The position numbers and the translations under genes are program-made. Positions 20,393 to 33,767 of a DNA stretch of 64,000 nucleotides are shown in pieces. The stretch's first letter is position 1; the number at the start of each line of letters is the position of its first letter. Below the pieces are notes generated by a model. It saw only the letters and a program-made list of their open reading frames with translations. It was not told the origin of the DNA and ran no database searches. This stretch comes from Raphanus sativus (Eukaryota; Streptophyta; Magnoliopsida; Brassicales; Brassicaceae), in the NCBI RefSeq assembly GCF_000801105.2, contig NC_079515.1, positions 29,287,407-29,351,406 on the forward strand, read 5' to 3'.

Positions 20393-23300
20393 ACATAGAT
20401 ATGAGAAAAGAGCTCGCCGGATCTATACTCTTCATTTCACCTGTAAATTATACTCTTCATTGATTCTAAGGTTGTTTCAACGATTCTGTTAAGTGGTTTT
20501 ATGAAATTTATTTTATTTATACTCTTCATTTCAATGATTCTGATGAAACTGTGAGGTTTACACAGTAATGTATTGGATGATCATCTCTTTTTCTTCTTCA
20601 TTGTTTCGTTATCCTAGCGTTGGGATCTACACCAGAGCCAGAACCGAACCCAAATTGTTGGTTCTGGATTCATAAACGGTTACAAGTCGGGTCAGGTCGG
20701 CAAGCTTTTCAAAAGTTGGTTATCAGTTCAGTTTAGTAGTCGGTTCAGTTTAGTTTGGCAAAAACAAAATTAATCTGACTCTGAAAAAAAATACGGAAAA
20801 TACCCAGAAAACGAACGGAACTAACCAAAATTAATTGAAAATAATTGAATTAAATAAAAAAAATTAGTTTAAACATAAACTTAACTGAAGCGAAAAAGGT
20901 TCAGTTTAGCATAAATTAAGAAAACCAAATAATTGAAAACATAACCAAAATTTTCAAGTTCAATTCGTGAGTGTGGCCGAACCAACTAACCAAATTACCC
21001 GAAACGATTTAACCGAATCAGTGCGTATTGTATTTTTAAAAATCACTTTCTTGGCGACAATTTCATTTGCTGTTTTGCAAGAACTCATGTTGCTCTATTC
21101 CTAGGAGTATCTATTGGTTGGATTGTCCATGGGTGTGGCCCGGTTCTTAAATTATTGGTTGGTTTAAAATTTAACTCAATTACAATTTTGTTTTAGTTGG
21201 GCTTTACCCATTTTCATCAGCGGTCAAAAGCGGTCCAAGGCGGATTGAGGGCCTGACTGATTGTTATTTAAATCTTAGAACTTTAGTTACATGTAGAATA
21301 GTGAATTAGAGGTGATGAAAGCAATTTAGGAACAAAGCACGTACAAAACCTCGTTTATATTGGAACTAAATAGAGGCTGAAAAATATGACAAGTGCGAGA
21401 CGAGCTCAATATTTGAATCGATAACAATTCAATATGAATTGAGATTGTTTTTTTTTGTTTTGACTAAATATGAATTGAGATTGTTAAGTAAACTCTTTTT
21501 GGAATCGAGCAGAGTATTGATGGATATACAAAACCCACCTTCAACATTATACATCAAGAAAAAATAAAGCAAAATTTATACTAGTCGTATATGATATTAG
21601 CTCAAATCGAAATATTCAGTTACGTGAATAAAATTCATAAACAGTAAATGCAATTACATAAACTTAATTGCAATTGAATATAGAACTGAAAAGAAAAATA
21701 TTCAAAACGACACAGAAAGAGGAAAGACAGCGTTGCGTCATCAAATGGTAACAGATGACGTGTCATATCACGTGACCACAATCACGTTAGAAATACGAAA
21801 CAGAAACGCGGAGAACCTCTCTAGGGTTAGCGGACACGAAGATTGAAGGGTCAGAATGGTAAATATCAATAAATTATGGGTCCTGCTATTGAGTGGCGGT
21901 GAGCTGGCAAACTGGGGAAGAGCGATCTTTTCCTTCTTCTTCTCTTTATTTTCTTTGGCAACGTGCGTTTTCATGGGCTCTTACCCTGTTTGTCTGTCAC
22001 CATTGTAAGCAGATACTTTTATACTCCCAACAATAAAAACATTTTTGCCTGAAAACAAATTTAATGGAAAACTATAATGCAAAATTAAAATTGCCAGCTT
22101 TTATGCGGCTGTTCGCCACATTCATTCACCAAAGGACATTCGATACTATTGAAGTTGTACTGATAATTTCATATAATATTTATACATAAATCTTATTTTG
22201 TTTTCGCAGACTTCCACTGCGTATTCTTGCAGAATCTCAAACTAAAAATGAGCTAAAGTATTAAATTTCTGATCTGAGACTGAATATCAAAACGAAAATT
22301 CTTACATATAACTTTCATTAAAATTGAACGGGTTTCTGACTATTTTTTAAATGACGTTTTTGGGATCTCAATGTAATAGAAAATATTTCAGTAAAAAAAG
22401 TTCAGTAGTTGATGTTTATGACTGATAAAATTATACTCGTAAAAATAACATAACTTTTAACAATTAGTTTATTTTGTAAAGTTATAATAGAGCATTTAAT
22501 TTTGGGTTGGGTTTGGTAATCATTTTCCAAAACTTTTAAAATAAATAATGAAATTGTACAATAATGGCTGGCGTAAAATAATAATGCCAATGCGAACATC
22601 GCATAATATTTGCCAAGTTGGCTAATGTAGGGCATGCAAAAAGGTGAAGAAAAGCATGAAAACTACAATTCAGCCCGTTGTACATTACTAGTTTATTATT
22701 GGACGTGATTCAGACACGAGTCATTATCAATAATCTGCTCAAAAGGACGGATGATTATTTGCTAATTAATTATTTGATGGTTAGAGTTTTCTGAAGTATA
22801 ATAATTGATCATGAGAGATTCCCAACGGCAGAAAGGAGCACGCCGTTGAAATCATATTCAAAGGAGAGTGTCATTAAATCTACTGGTCAAAGGTCAAACG
22901 GGCGGCATCACTCTTTTACTTTTAGTTTTAAAATAATTTATAATATGTTTGTGGAATTTAAATGTAACTTTGTTACGTTTGGTATTTCCCTATTTATAAC
23001 TCTCACCTTAAAGTGTGATTAAAGAAAAAGAAAAAGAGAGAAGACTGGGCACGACGATAATATTATACGAAAACTGAGGGTACAAGTAATCAACATATTT
23101 TGCCATTTTGTGTCAAAATAAACACGTTTTTTTCTTTCTCTTAGCTGTCTAATGTTGTTTTACTTCTTGTTACCACTACACAGAGTGAAATAGATTCAAA
23201 TATCTACAAAATTTAGGATATTCTGATCCAAGTTCGTTGAATCTATGAATTTAGTATTCTGATCCAGATTTGTGGTTTATATATATCTAAATTTTATGTA

Positions 23301-24539
23301 TCTGTTTTGATATTATGCTACCGAATGCATAAAAATAATTAATTATTTTTTTTCAAATAAGAAAATTCTAAAATAATACATAAATAAATATTTTAACTGA
23401 CAAAAATAGACAAATAAATATTTATACAAAATTCATAAATATATAAGTATAATATTATAAATATAATTTTATGTATAAATATTATCAGATATAATTATTA
23501 ATAAAATTAAAAATTTAATATATTTTGAAATAAAGATACAGATTCGACATATTCAAAATTTTATTATATGAATTCTGGACAATTCAAATATTTTATTTTT
23601 TAAGTGGATCTAAAATGGATATTGGATATTAGGACCAAATTATCACACCAAAATAAAATCAATATTTATAAATAATCGTAATTAAGTGAAATACTCTAGA
23701 TATAAAGTATGGTTGATTATTGATAAAACGTTTTTTTTAAACAAGACTTATTGATAAAACTCGAAAGTTATTTTATTTAATTCTCTGAAAATAGGTTGAT
23801 ATAAAAAATGTAAGTTAACTAAAACTAACGAAAGATAGTAATGAAAAAATAGGAAAATTAATTCAAAATGTAACCATTTTTACCATTATTCAAATCATTT
23901 ATTTTTGTGAATGATAGTAAAATGATCACCAGAAATTTCATACTACAAATATTTACAAAATAATATTAACAGATCATCGTATATATGTTTTAAATAGAGT
24001 CATGATAATGGATTTTGCTACAAAAAATAGAAAAAAATATAATTTGGGAAAATAAAAATAAAGTAAAAAAATCGAAACCGTCGACATCCAAAAAAGACGA
24101 GAGAGGGTGTAATGAAATTACGCGAATATATATATAAATAATATTACCATCACTTCGCTTTCCAGCCCCTTCTCTCTCATCTCTCTCTTTTTCTCTCTCT
24201 CTCTCTCCATATTTGTCGTCAGTATCACACCGCCGGCAAGACAAGAAACACGAGTTCGAAACATCGCCGGAGATCACAAACGGAAAGCACCACCGGATCG
24301 AAGCAGTTAATTAGTTTCACGGAGTAGAGAAGAAAACAGCTGAGCTGAGCTGAGCTGAGGGGAGAAAGAAGAAGGAACAGAAAAGTCGGTTTTTATGATG
24401 TCGAAACGGAGTCGTTTTGGTTTCTCCGATCAACGGTACTCACTGCTCAACTCTTTACTTGAGTAGGTTCTGCCGTCTTAGAGCTTCCAACAGGAGAGAG
24501 AAGGAAGGAAGTGTCGAGCGTGTGTGTGTGTTGTGTGTG
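20393..24539. other. 4.1-kb intergenic stretch; expected At1g50450-type gene absent
   Basis: No coding gene recognised. 20620-21030 is rich in AACCGAA/TCGGTT words; 21720-22000 is less AT-rich and contains TGACGTGTCA and ATCACGTGA promoter-like words; 23300-23650 is AT-rich repeat DNA with several GATCC words. The last ~370 bases are the hexokinase-like 5' UTR, with a CT microsatellite (~24170-24207) and an AGCTG pentamer repeat (24339-24358). In Arabidopsis a saccharopine dehydrogenase-like gene lies here; it is missing. Confidence 0.5.
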
Positions 24540-27317
24540 ATGGGTAAAGTCGCGGTGGCGTTTGCGGCGGCGGCGGCTGTTATAGTGTCTTGCTCGGTGG
24601 CGGCGGTGATGGTGGGGAGGAGAGTCAAGAGCCGGAGGAAATGGAGGGGAGTGGTGGAGATTCTGAAGGAGCTGGAGGAAGCTTGCGATACTCCGGTGGG
24701 GAGGTTGAGGCAAGTGGTGGATGCGGTGGCGGTTGAGATGCACGCTGGTTTGGCTTCTGAAGGTGGCTCTAAGCTTAAAATGCTTCTCACTTTCGTCCAT
24801 CATTTGCCCATTGGGTAAACCCTTTCTTCCTTCCTTACTTCTTTCGAATTGATTCTTTAAAGGTTATCGACTTTGTTCCTCACTCTTTAAGATTCTGAGA
24901 TAAGGAACTCATTTATTGGTCCTGGTCGCTATAAAAGAAGTGTCTTTGGGTAGCATTTTCTCGCTGTAGGCACATAGATCATTTGATTCTGTTTCCTTTT
25001 GTATGTGAAGATTACGTATACTACTATAAAAAGCTTTCAACGAGTTCTCCTTTTTCTCGTTCTCTTATCTCTTACCTTTACTTTGGTATCTTGTTCCTAT
25101 CCACTAGATTGCTAACTACTGTTCTATCACTATCTTTATCTTATCTTCATGAGTGCAATGAAGAGGCTATAGACTCGGCATTCATTCTTATAACATGTTG
25201 CGTTTGTGTGTATAATTTGCAGGACGGAGAAAGGAACTTATTATGCACTTCACCTCGGAGGCACTTACTTTAGGATTTTAAGGGTCCTTCTAGGTGGTGA
25301 AAGGTCATATCTCGATGTTCAAGATGTTGAACGACACCCCATACCTTCTCATTTGATGAATAGCACCAGCGAGGTGGTGACTCTTCACTTCTTTTTATTT
25401 CTCACTGGTCCTTGCTTTTATATATAATGCATGATGCTTAATTTAGGTTCTCATGAGTGTAGGTTCTTTTCAACTTTCTCGCCTTTTCCCTGGAAAGGTT
25501 TATCGAAAAAGAAGGAAACGGGTCCAGTAGTTCACAAAGGGAACTTGCATTTACGTTTTCCTTCCCTGTCAAGCATTCTTCTATATCTTCAGGAGCTCTA
25601 ATCAAATGGACCAAAGGTTTTGAGATTAGTGAAATGGTTAGTAAAAATGATTAACTTTAATTACTTGGCTTGGTTTTCAGATACTGTTTAACATTAGCTG
25701 TGTTATTGCTTTGTGATCATGTAACCGATCTAGTGGTAGTTAATTTGTGAGTTTTAACATTATGCAAAGTCAAGGTTATTTTATAATGTGACATGCTAAT
25801 CCTAATTATTATTATTAGGTTGGGAAAGACGTAGCTGAATGTCTACAAGGAGCGCTGAACAGAAGAAGCCTAGATATGCATGTTGCAGCTCTTGTAAGTT
25901 TTGCTTTGTCGCCGGAACATAATAATTTTGTTGGGTAAATTCGGCTCCAATTTTATTCATCATTCTACCCCTTTTCCGACAAACATTTTGACGGCTTTAT
26001 CTGAACCAAAAAAATATATATTTATCTACCAGAAAAACCTCATGAAATGATGCTTAGTTGTGAATGAAGTTTGTCTTCTTTCCTGAGCAGGTGAATGATA
26101 CTGTCGGAGCCCTGTCACTTGGATATTATCATGATCCAGATACAGTTGTTGCGGTTGTATTTGGAACAGGTAGTAATGCATGTTACTTGGAACGAACCGA
26201 TGCCATAATCAAGTCTCAGGGTCTGCTTACCACTTCTGGAAGCATGGTACTAAAAAAATCTTTTCATTAGTCTATTCTGAGAAACCATCTTTAGATCCTA
26301 GAAGAAATGTTTTCTTTCATTCTTATGTTTCAGGTAGTCAATATGGAGTGGGGGAATTTTTGGTCCTCACACCTGCCAAGAACTTCATATGACATTGACT
26401 TGGATGCTGAGAGTTCAAATCCAAATGATATGGTGATCTTTTCCTTAACATTTTCTTTTATCCATTTGGTAATAATACATTAAAGTTTCTAACTAATAAA
26501 GTGATGAATGAGCAATTAAGATCTTTGGGATTGTTGTTTATATATAGGGATTTGAGAAGATGATAGGAGGACTGTATCTGGGTGACATTGTTCGAAGAGT
26601 AATCCTTCGCATGTCACAAGTCTCCGACATCTTTGGAACCACCTTGTCCATGTTATCTGAGCCTTACGTTCTAAGGTACTTAAACTTATTGAATTAACGT
26701 GGACACGCTTTGATCTTCCTCTGCATAAACTATCTATGTAATAATGTTTGTTTTTTACATGTCTACTTCAATCACTCAGAACAAATTCAGTCTCGGCCAT
26801 GCATGAAGATGACACACCTGAGTTGCAAGAAGTAGCAAGAATCTTGAAAGACTTGGGGGTAACTTAAAATCTCACTATTACAGTAACTTGTGATTGGAAC
26901 TTGAAAATGTTACATGGTGGACTTGAGGAAGCATCACTTTCATTTAAAATGAACAAACAGGTATCAGATGTACCGTTGAAGGTGAGGAAACTCGTGGTAA
27001 AGATATGTGACGTGGTGACACGAAGAGCAGGGAGGCTAGCAGCAGCGGGCATTGCAGGAATCTTGAAGAAGATAGGTAGAGATGGTAGCGGAGGAATCAC
27101 GAGTGTGAGAAGCAGAAGCGAAACCCAGATGCAGAAAAGAACAGTTGTTGCAGTAGAAGGAGGTCTGTACATGAACTACACCATGTTTAGAGAATACATG
27201 GAAGAAGCCTTGGTGGAGATATTAGGAGAAGAAGTGAGCCAATACGTGGTCGTTAAAGCCATGGAAGATGGTTCTAGCATTGGCTCTGCTCTTCTCGTTG
27301 CCTCTTTACAGTCATGA
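24540..27317 (+). CDS. HKL1: hexokinase-like 1
   Basis: Nine exons: 24540-24814, 25223-25373, 25463-25636, 25819-25893, 26091-26246, 26334-26432, 26548-26675, 26780-26858, 26961-27317, all in phase, coding 497 residues (Arabidopsis HKL1 is about 498). An N-terminal hydrophobic anchor (about residues 4-24, [13 protein letters not shown]) suits outer mitochondrial membrane attachment. Phosphate-1 motif LGGTYFR lies at 103-109, where active plant hexokinases usually have LGGTNFR. The sugar-binding region reads [11 protein letters not shown], and [12 protein letters not shown] is the second phosphate loop. In Arabidopsis HKL1 is reported to lack glucose phosphorylation and to act as a negative regulator of growth and glucose/ethylene signalling. 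The gene is intact and in the expected syntenic place. Confidence 0.95.
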
Positions 27318-27501
27318 ATCATCATCATCTTCGTTCGTATGAATGTTTACATAATTGGTTATGTGCGTCTATGTCAGTGTGTGTATATATACATTTATTC
27401 AATATTTGTTTGTTAATTATTATTGTTATATAGACGCATATGCACAAGTTTGTGTAAATGTGTAGGAATGTTATTTATGTATTCTTTGTTATCTAAGAAA
27501 A

Positions 27502-28735
27502 TCTATCTTATTAAAACAGAAACATTACAACTTTTTCTAGGTGGATTTTAAAGTTGGACTTTATGTAATTAATGCTATATTAATCTACTTATTATTAGAC
27601 ATACTTTATTATAAATAACTAATATCAACCATTACCATAGTTTTTCACTTCTTACCTTATTATTATATCTATTACGCATGTTTCTTTATATTGCATATAT
27701 TTTACTATAAGCTAGATGTATCCACTAGCATATTATACTATAAGATAGATTATTAATATTACATCTACTAACATATAATACTATACGACAGATTACTAAT
27801 AATACAATATATTATCTGTATTCATTAACTTGCATCTATCAATATTAACAATACTATGAAGACGACTTAACTCTATACTTTGAACCTATAAACCATGATA
27901 TACTAATTTATAACAAAAATGATATTACTGTTACAAATTAGTTTTAATATAAATCTTCAAAAAACTATAACTTTCAACTAATTAAATTTAATCAGCAATT
28001 TGTTATATAAGATAAATTTAATCAAGACCCAATTTTTTTTTTTTTTCATGTTCAGAAAAAAAGAAACCTACAAATATATATCATTAAGTTAGCCAAAAAT
28101 CTTCCGAATAAATAGTAAATCTCACCAACCCAAAAAATGAATTAAAAATATAACAAAAGATATTATGTTTGAAATTTAACTCACTGGATCGGGTATAAAT
28201 ATGTTCATTTCAGGTATGAGTTCTTCGAGTTCTCAACATTTAGATCTAAGTAGGTATTTGATTTTTTTTTGTCCGGAGCGATTTTTTTTTGTTCCGGATC
28301 ATTCTAACTTTTTTATATTATAAATCTTAAATAATACTAGTTATTAACCCGCCCAACCGGGCGGGTATTTATTTTATGTTTTTAATTTTTTATTTATAAA
28401 TCATATATTTGTAATATTTAAACATAAATTTAGATTGAAAATTAACATTTGTAGTTATAATAAAAAATTAAAAGTTTAAAAAAATATTTTGATATAAATT
28501 TTAAATTTCTAATTAAAATAATATAGAGATGGGTCATAATTTTTTCCAATTCCAAAATCTTAGCATTATTAATAAAAAATAAAATAATTTATAAATAAAT
28601 AAATATATAAACATATTTGAAATTAAAATAAATTTGTTAAAAAAAAAATCTTACGCCATTGTTGTTTATTTCTATAGTTTGACCCGTGGCCGTATAAATA
28701 TTTGCTTTCTTTTTCTTTGTTCTAATGATAATATC

Positions 28736-28772
<37 letters not shown>

Positions 28773-29350
28773 GTAAATTAATATGTATTACATAACTGTT
28801 AGTATAACATTTTAAAACAAAAAATTTATTTATTACTTTAAATAATTATATTATGTGATTTTAATCGTCTATTATATCACAGTGTATCATATAAAAATCT
28901 AATATTTATAACTAATTGGACTTATATTATAAAAGTATTATACTAACAATTTATAAATAAAATATTTTATATTTTATTTATATGATATATAAATTGATTT
29001 TGATGTGTGATTTTTATTTTATTATTTTTATTAATAAATATTGAAAAATATTTAATGTCAACAAAAAATCTATAAGGAAATTTATTTTGGTTAAGATTCA
29101 TTCTATTAAAGAAATCTATTATTTAAATTAGGAAAAGACATTAAATACTTAAATCTATCATTTAAATAAGGAAAAGACAAAATTCTCTACTATCTTTGTT
29201 ACCAAACAAAATTTAATTTTTTAAAGACTCCTATCCCTATTACCAAACAAAAGCTTAAAGTACTTCTACTTTAATAAGATAGATACAACATGTATATAAA
29301 ATATGTGAATCAAAAGATATATCCGCGCAGGCGCGCGGGTCATGATCTAG
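27502..29350 (+). mobile_element. Helitron (non-autonomous), 1849 bp, interrupted by a second Helitron
   Basis: The 5' end is TCTATCTTATTAAAACAGAA preceded by A (27501). The 3' end has the hairpin CCGCGC/GCGCGG (29323-29338), then GTCATGAT and CTAG followed by T (29351). Both termini and the A|T insertion site match Helitron rules. No Rep/helicase frame is present. A second Helitron (28337-29283, opposite strand) lies inside, leaving ~902 bp of host element. Confidence 0.7.
28337..29283 (-). mobile_element. nested Helitron, 947 bp, minus strand
   Basis: Read on the minus strand, the 5' end at 29283 is TCTATCTTATTAAAGTAGAA and the 3' end has a perfect 8-bp stem ACCCGCCC/GGGCGGGT (28347-28366, 4-base loop), then TTAATAA and CTAG. 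Flanking plus-strand bases are A (28336) and T (29284), the expected target. The interior is AT-rich with a long (AT)n tract at ~28735-28773. Confidence 0.7.
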
Positions 29351-29966
29351 TGATAATGTAAAGGTGATGATGATAAATGAAATTTCATGCTGACCAAAAA
29401 AATTGGAATTTCCAATAGTACTCTATGTTTCATTAATTAGAATTTTGATTTATTAATTTCATAAGAGATAAACAGAAGCACCTTTTCATCCACACTTAAA
29501 AGAATGTCAGGCCAAGGAATTTGGTATCAGGAAAAACTTTACCAGTTTTTAAGCCATGAGTATGATATATTCTAGATGTTAATTACAAAGCAATATTTGA
29601 CCACAAGCTATGAAAAATTGCAAATAAGATTACACCATGTCAAACAAGTGTATTCATAGTGATCAAACCATCTCAGAATTGCTCACTCCAAAACATACAA
29701 ACAAAAAGGCAAAACACCAAACCTAGTGTGGAAACAACATGAAAGTTAGTATCATGATCATCTCCCCTATATGAAACCTTCACTCTCAACATCTTTAAAC
29801 TAGCATCTTCTGCTATGAACTAGTCTACGTCCACTTGGTATGGGCCTTTGGCTGCGCTTAGCAGGCTTATAGATAAAGGGTGAAACCGTCATTTAACGCC
29901 GTCGATTATTATATGTTAACGAAAGAATAATAAAAAAAAAAGGGACGAAGACAAACAAAACACATC
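29351..29966. other. intergenic DNA upstream of THFS
   Basis: No gene seen. This probably contains the promoter and 5' UTR of the folate gene; the last 40 bases are an A-rich leader. Confidence 0.4.
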
Positions 29967-32224
29967 ATGGTCGTCGTCGTCAATCGTCATCTCCCATTTC
30001 CTCATCCTCCTCCACCTCTCGCCTTAAGGCCAAAACCGAAGCACACTTTCGTTTGTCTTTCTCAGTCTTCTAGAGAATCATCAGCAGTGATGATACCAAA
30101 AACAACAGTGACAAGAAAGCTTCAGGTTGTGACACCTGTCCCATCCGACATCGACATTGCAAACTCCGTCGAGCCTCAACACATCTCCGAGATCGCCAAA
30201 TCTCTCAACCTCAGCCCTCTTCACTACGATCTCTACGGCAAATACAAAGCAAAGGTCCTTCCTTTATTATCCATCCCCTTCTTCCCTCTCTGCTTTTCCC
30301 CCGACATAACTCAACCCGTTTTACGTTAGGTTTTGTTGTCTGCATTCGATGACCTCCAAGACCGAGAAGACGGCTACTACGTCGTCGTCGGAGGGATCAC
30401 TCCAACTCCTCTCGGAGAAGGCAAGTCCACCACCACCGTAGGTCTCTGCCAAGCCTTGGGAGCTTACTTGAACAAAAAGGTCGTTACTTGTCTTCGCCAA
30501 CCGTCTCAAGGACCGACCTTTGGCATCAAAGGAGGTGCGGCTGGTGGTGGGTACAGCCAGGTGATTCCCATGGATGAGTTCAACCTCCATCTCACCGGAG
30601 ACATCCACGCCATCACTGCTTCCAACAACCTCTTAGCTGCTGCCATAGACGCTCGGATGTTCCACGAGGCTTCTCAATCAGACAAGGCTCTCTTCAACAG
30701 GCTGTGTCCTGTCGATAAAGAAGGGAAGCGTTGTTTCAGCGACGTTATGTTCAGGCGTTTGAGGAAGCTTGGGGTTTTCAAGACTTGTCCTGAGGAGCTT
30801 ACTCCCGAGGAGGTTAAGAGGTTTGTTAGGCTTGATATTGATCCTGGTTCTGTTACTTGGAGGAGGGTGATGGATGTTAACGACCGGTTCTTGAGGAAGA
30901 TCACTGTTGGTCAGGGGTCTGAGGAGAGAGGGATGAGTAGAGAGACAGGGTTTGATATTGCTGTTGCTAGTGAGATCATGGCTGTTTTGGCTTTGACGAC
31001 TTCTCTCGGTGATATGAGAGAGAGGCTTGGTAAGATGGTGATTGGTAACAGCAGGGGCGGGGAGCCGGTTACGGCTGATGATCTCGGTGTTGGTGGAGCC
31101 TTGGCTGTTCTGATGAAAGACGCTATTCACCCTACGCTCATGCAGACGCTCGAAGGGACGCCTGTGCTAGTCCACGCTGGTCCTTTTGCTAACATAGCTC
31201 ATGGGAACTCGTCTATCGTTGCGGATAAAATCGCTTTGAAGCTGGTGGGACGTGGCGGGTTCGTGGTGACCGAAGCTGGTTTTGGCTCTGACATTGGAAC
31301 GGAGAAGTTCATGAATATCAAGTGCCGTTACAGCGGGCTGAGGCCTCAGTGTGCGGTTGTTGTGGCGACTGTTAGGGCCTTGAAAATGCATGGTGGTGGG
31401 CCTGGCGTTGTTGCCGGGAGGCCTCTTGATCACGCCTATGTGAGCGAGAATGTTTCCTTGGTGGAAGCTGGATGTGTGAATCTAGTTAAGCATATATCTA
31501 ACATGAAGGCGTATGGTGTGAATGTGGTTGTTGCTGTGAATGTGTTCTCAACGGATACCGAAGCAGAACTAGATGCGGTAAGGAAGTTTTCGATGGATGC
31601 TGGTGCTTTTGATGCTGTGATTTGTTCCCACCATGCTCATGGTGGCAAAGGAGCGGTAAAGAAAAAATCTTCTCTCTTCTTAAACTTTTAGCACCTTCTT
31701 ATATCTTGTAAATGTTGTTTGAAGGTGGATCTTGGCATTGCGGTTGAGAAAGCTTGTCAAAACAATACACAACCACTTAGGTTTCTTTACCCATTGGACA
31801 GTAGCATCAAAGATAAAATTGAGGCCATTGCCAAGTCCTACGGAGCCAGCGGTGTTGAATACTCAGACCAGGTGACTGAGTGTAGTCCAAACATTGGTTA
31901 TTCTTTCTTCTTCTAGAAGTTAATATATGTTTATGAATGTGAATGCAGGCTGAGAAACAGATTGAGATGTATACTCAGCAAGGCTTCTCCAACCTTCCTA
32001 TATGCATGTCGAAAACACAGTACTCATTCTCAGATGATGCATCAAAGAAAGGAGCACCTTCGGGGTTTGTGTTGCCGATAAGAGATGTAAGAGGGAGTAT
32101 TGGAGCTGGATTCATATATCCTTTGGTTGGTACAATAAGTACTATGCCTGGACTTCCCACTAGACCTTGCTTCTATGAAATTGACATTGACACCGTCACT
32201 GGAAAAGTTCGTGGCCTTTCTTAA
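29967..32224 (+). CDS. THFS: 10-formyltetrahydrofolate synthetase with N-terminal extension
   Basis: This enzyme ligates formate to tetrahydrofolate using ATP, feeding C1 units to purine and serine metabolism. Four exons: 29967-30254, 30330-31655, 31725-31871, 31949-32224, coding 678 residues. The ATP/folate-binding region [19 protein letters not shown] and [20 protein letters not shown], plus the C-terminal GFIYPLVGT and [13 protein letters not shown], identify the family. The Arabidopsis protein is about 634 residues and starts near the segment here reading [12 protein letters not shown]. This gene has ~44 extra N-terminal residues rich in Pro, Arg, Lys, Ser and nearly free of acidic residues, which look like an organelle transit peptide. 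An internal ATG (Met42) would give the classical cytosolic form. The gene is otherwise intact and syntenic with At1g50480. Confidence 0.95.
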
Positions 32225-32529
32225 TTTAGTGTGATTCTTTCAAAGCTAGAAGAGGCATTATTTGTTCACCATTATTTTGTTCCTTAATTCAACAATAAAT
32301 AGGGATGATGATTGTATTACTTTAAACTTGTGTTGTTTTTTGGTTTTGAGATTAATAAGAAGAATGTATCATTCTGATTAATTTTTGAAAAGCTCACATC
32401 GTAAAATGTTACAGATAAAACAGTAGTTTATGAATCAGAAACAAATTAAATGACACAAACTGCTTCTTCTTGTTCATCAAAGGCAGGCATGTGGAGAGGT
32501 TTATGAATCAGAACAACTTGAAGAAGATA

Positions 32530-33516
32530 TCATGCACTGGGAGGTTTGTAGAGCTTCTCAACCATCTTCCTATACTCTGTACAAGAAGAATACAAAAGAG
32601 ACGTAAGAAACTTATAGTGGCAGAAGATGAATGTGAAATCATTATTTTTACCTTGTTGGTTGCTCCAGAGCTGCGCTGCTTGAGTGTTCAGTGGTGAGCT
32701 GATGTTGGGTTCTGAACAACAACGCAAAAAATTAATAAAATGGATTTTAAAAAGGAAATCAAATGCTACGTACGGGGAATAATAATAATAATAAATTACC
32801 TCCCAAAAGGCTCTGAATGGATAGTAGGATTGTCCTCACATCATAAGCAGAAGACCATTTATCCTGCTCAAAAAAAGAAGATGATTTAAGAGATTGGTTA
32901 CTTGTCTGATTTTGTGGAAGGAAGGAAGGTACATTTTTTCTTTTCTGACCTGGAGAATGTCCAAGCAGATGTTGCCATAGAGATCAACATTGGGGTGGAA
33001 GCAACAAGTGTGGAACTTGATCTTTGGAGGTTTGAAAGGATAGTCATTGGAGAAAGAGAGTGAGAGTCTGTACTCAGTTCCTTCAAAGACAGTATCTTTG
33101 CTTCCTGTTATTGTCCCTTTCCAACACAAGATGTTGTCTTCCTCTGGGAATGCCGATATTCCCGGGTCACCGCCCATCTGAAAAAAGCATCCGATATGAG
33201 CATCTTATTAACTATTTGGTTCAAGATTTTATTATTTACCAAAAAGATGATAACTTACCATCAAGCCCATTAGCTCAGATTGCAGCCTGCATTAAGTGAA
33301 AGAGATTCAAAGTGTATAGATTCTCTAAGAAGCATTACAACAAACAGTTTGTGTGCAAAGATGCATACATGACAAGTCTCCGATTGGGAAAAGAAGAAAC
33401 CTTTTGAGAACAGATTGGCTGTCAACAGTCTTAGTCGGAGGCGCAGATTGCTTTGACCCGTTTGACGCCGGAGGATCCGCCGGAGTGTTTCCTTGGTACC
33501 CATTTACGGCAGCCAT
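32530..33516 (-). CDS. UBC20: ubiquitin-conjugating enzyme E2-C type, UBC20
   Basis: Six exons on the minus strand: 33401-33516, 33259-33286, 32950-33177, 32800-32863, 32652-32711, 32530-32576, giving exactly 180 residues as in Arabidopsis UBC20. A Pro/Ser-rich N-terminal tail of ~30 residues (typical of UBCH10-like cyclin-selective E2s) precedes the UBC fold. The HPN motif is at 109-111 and the catalytic Cys119 lies in NICLDIL. The role is mitotic ubiquitination with the anaphase-promoting complex in dividing cells. It converges with THFS; only ~305 bases separate the two stop codons, so their 3' UTRs are close or overlapping. The gene appears intact. Confidence 0.96.
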
Positions 33517-33767
33517 CACTTTCGTTTTCTTTTACTCAGGAGGAGAGCCAAGATCCTTCTTCTTTCGAGCGAAGGAAGAGTCTCTTGAGGTTTATAAAAC
33601 CGCGTCTGGCTATGACGAAACGGCGTCGATTTTGAAAGATTAAAGGAAGCCTTTAATTTGAAAGAGAATCTAATCTTTTGAACGTTGGAAAATAGTCACG
33701 TGAATCTTTAGATGCATAGACCATCTTTATCAGTATATTTCAATGCATCTTAACCATTATAATAAAG
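33517..33767. other. UBC20 promoter/5' UTR region
   Basis: Short region upstream of UBC20, with purine-rich leader and AT-rich DNA leading into the MITE. No gene seen. Confidence 0.4.

Noticed and set aside
24447..24803. Antisense frames over HKL1 exon 1
   Set aside because: Shadows of a GC-rich coding exon; no family resemblance.
30678..31433. Antisense frames across THFS exon 2
   Set aside because: Mirror frames of a conserved coding exon.
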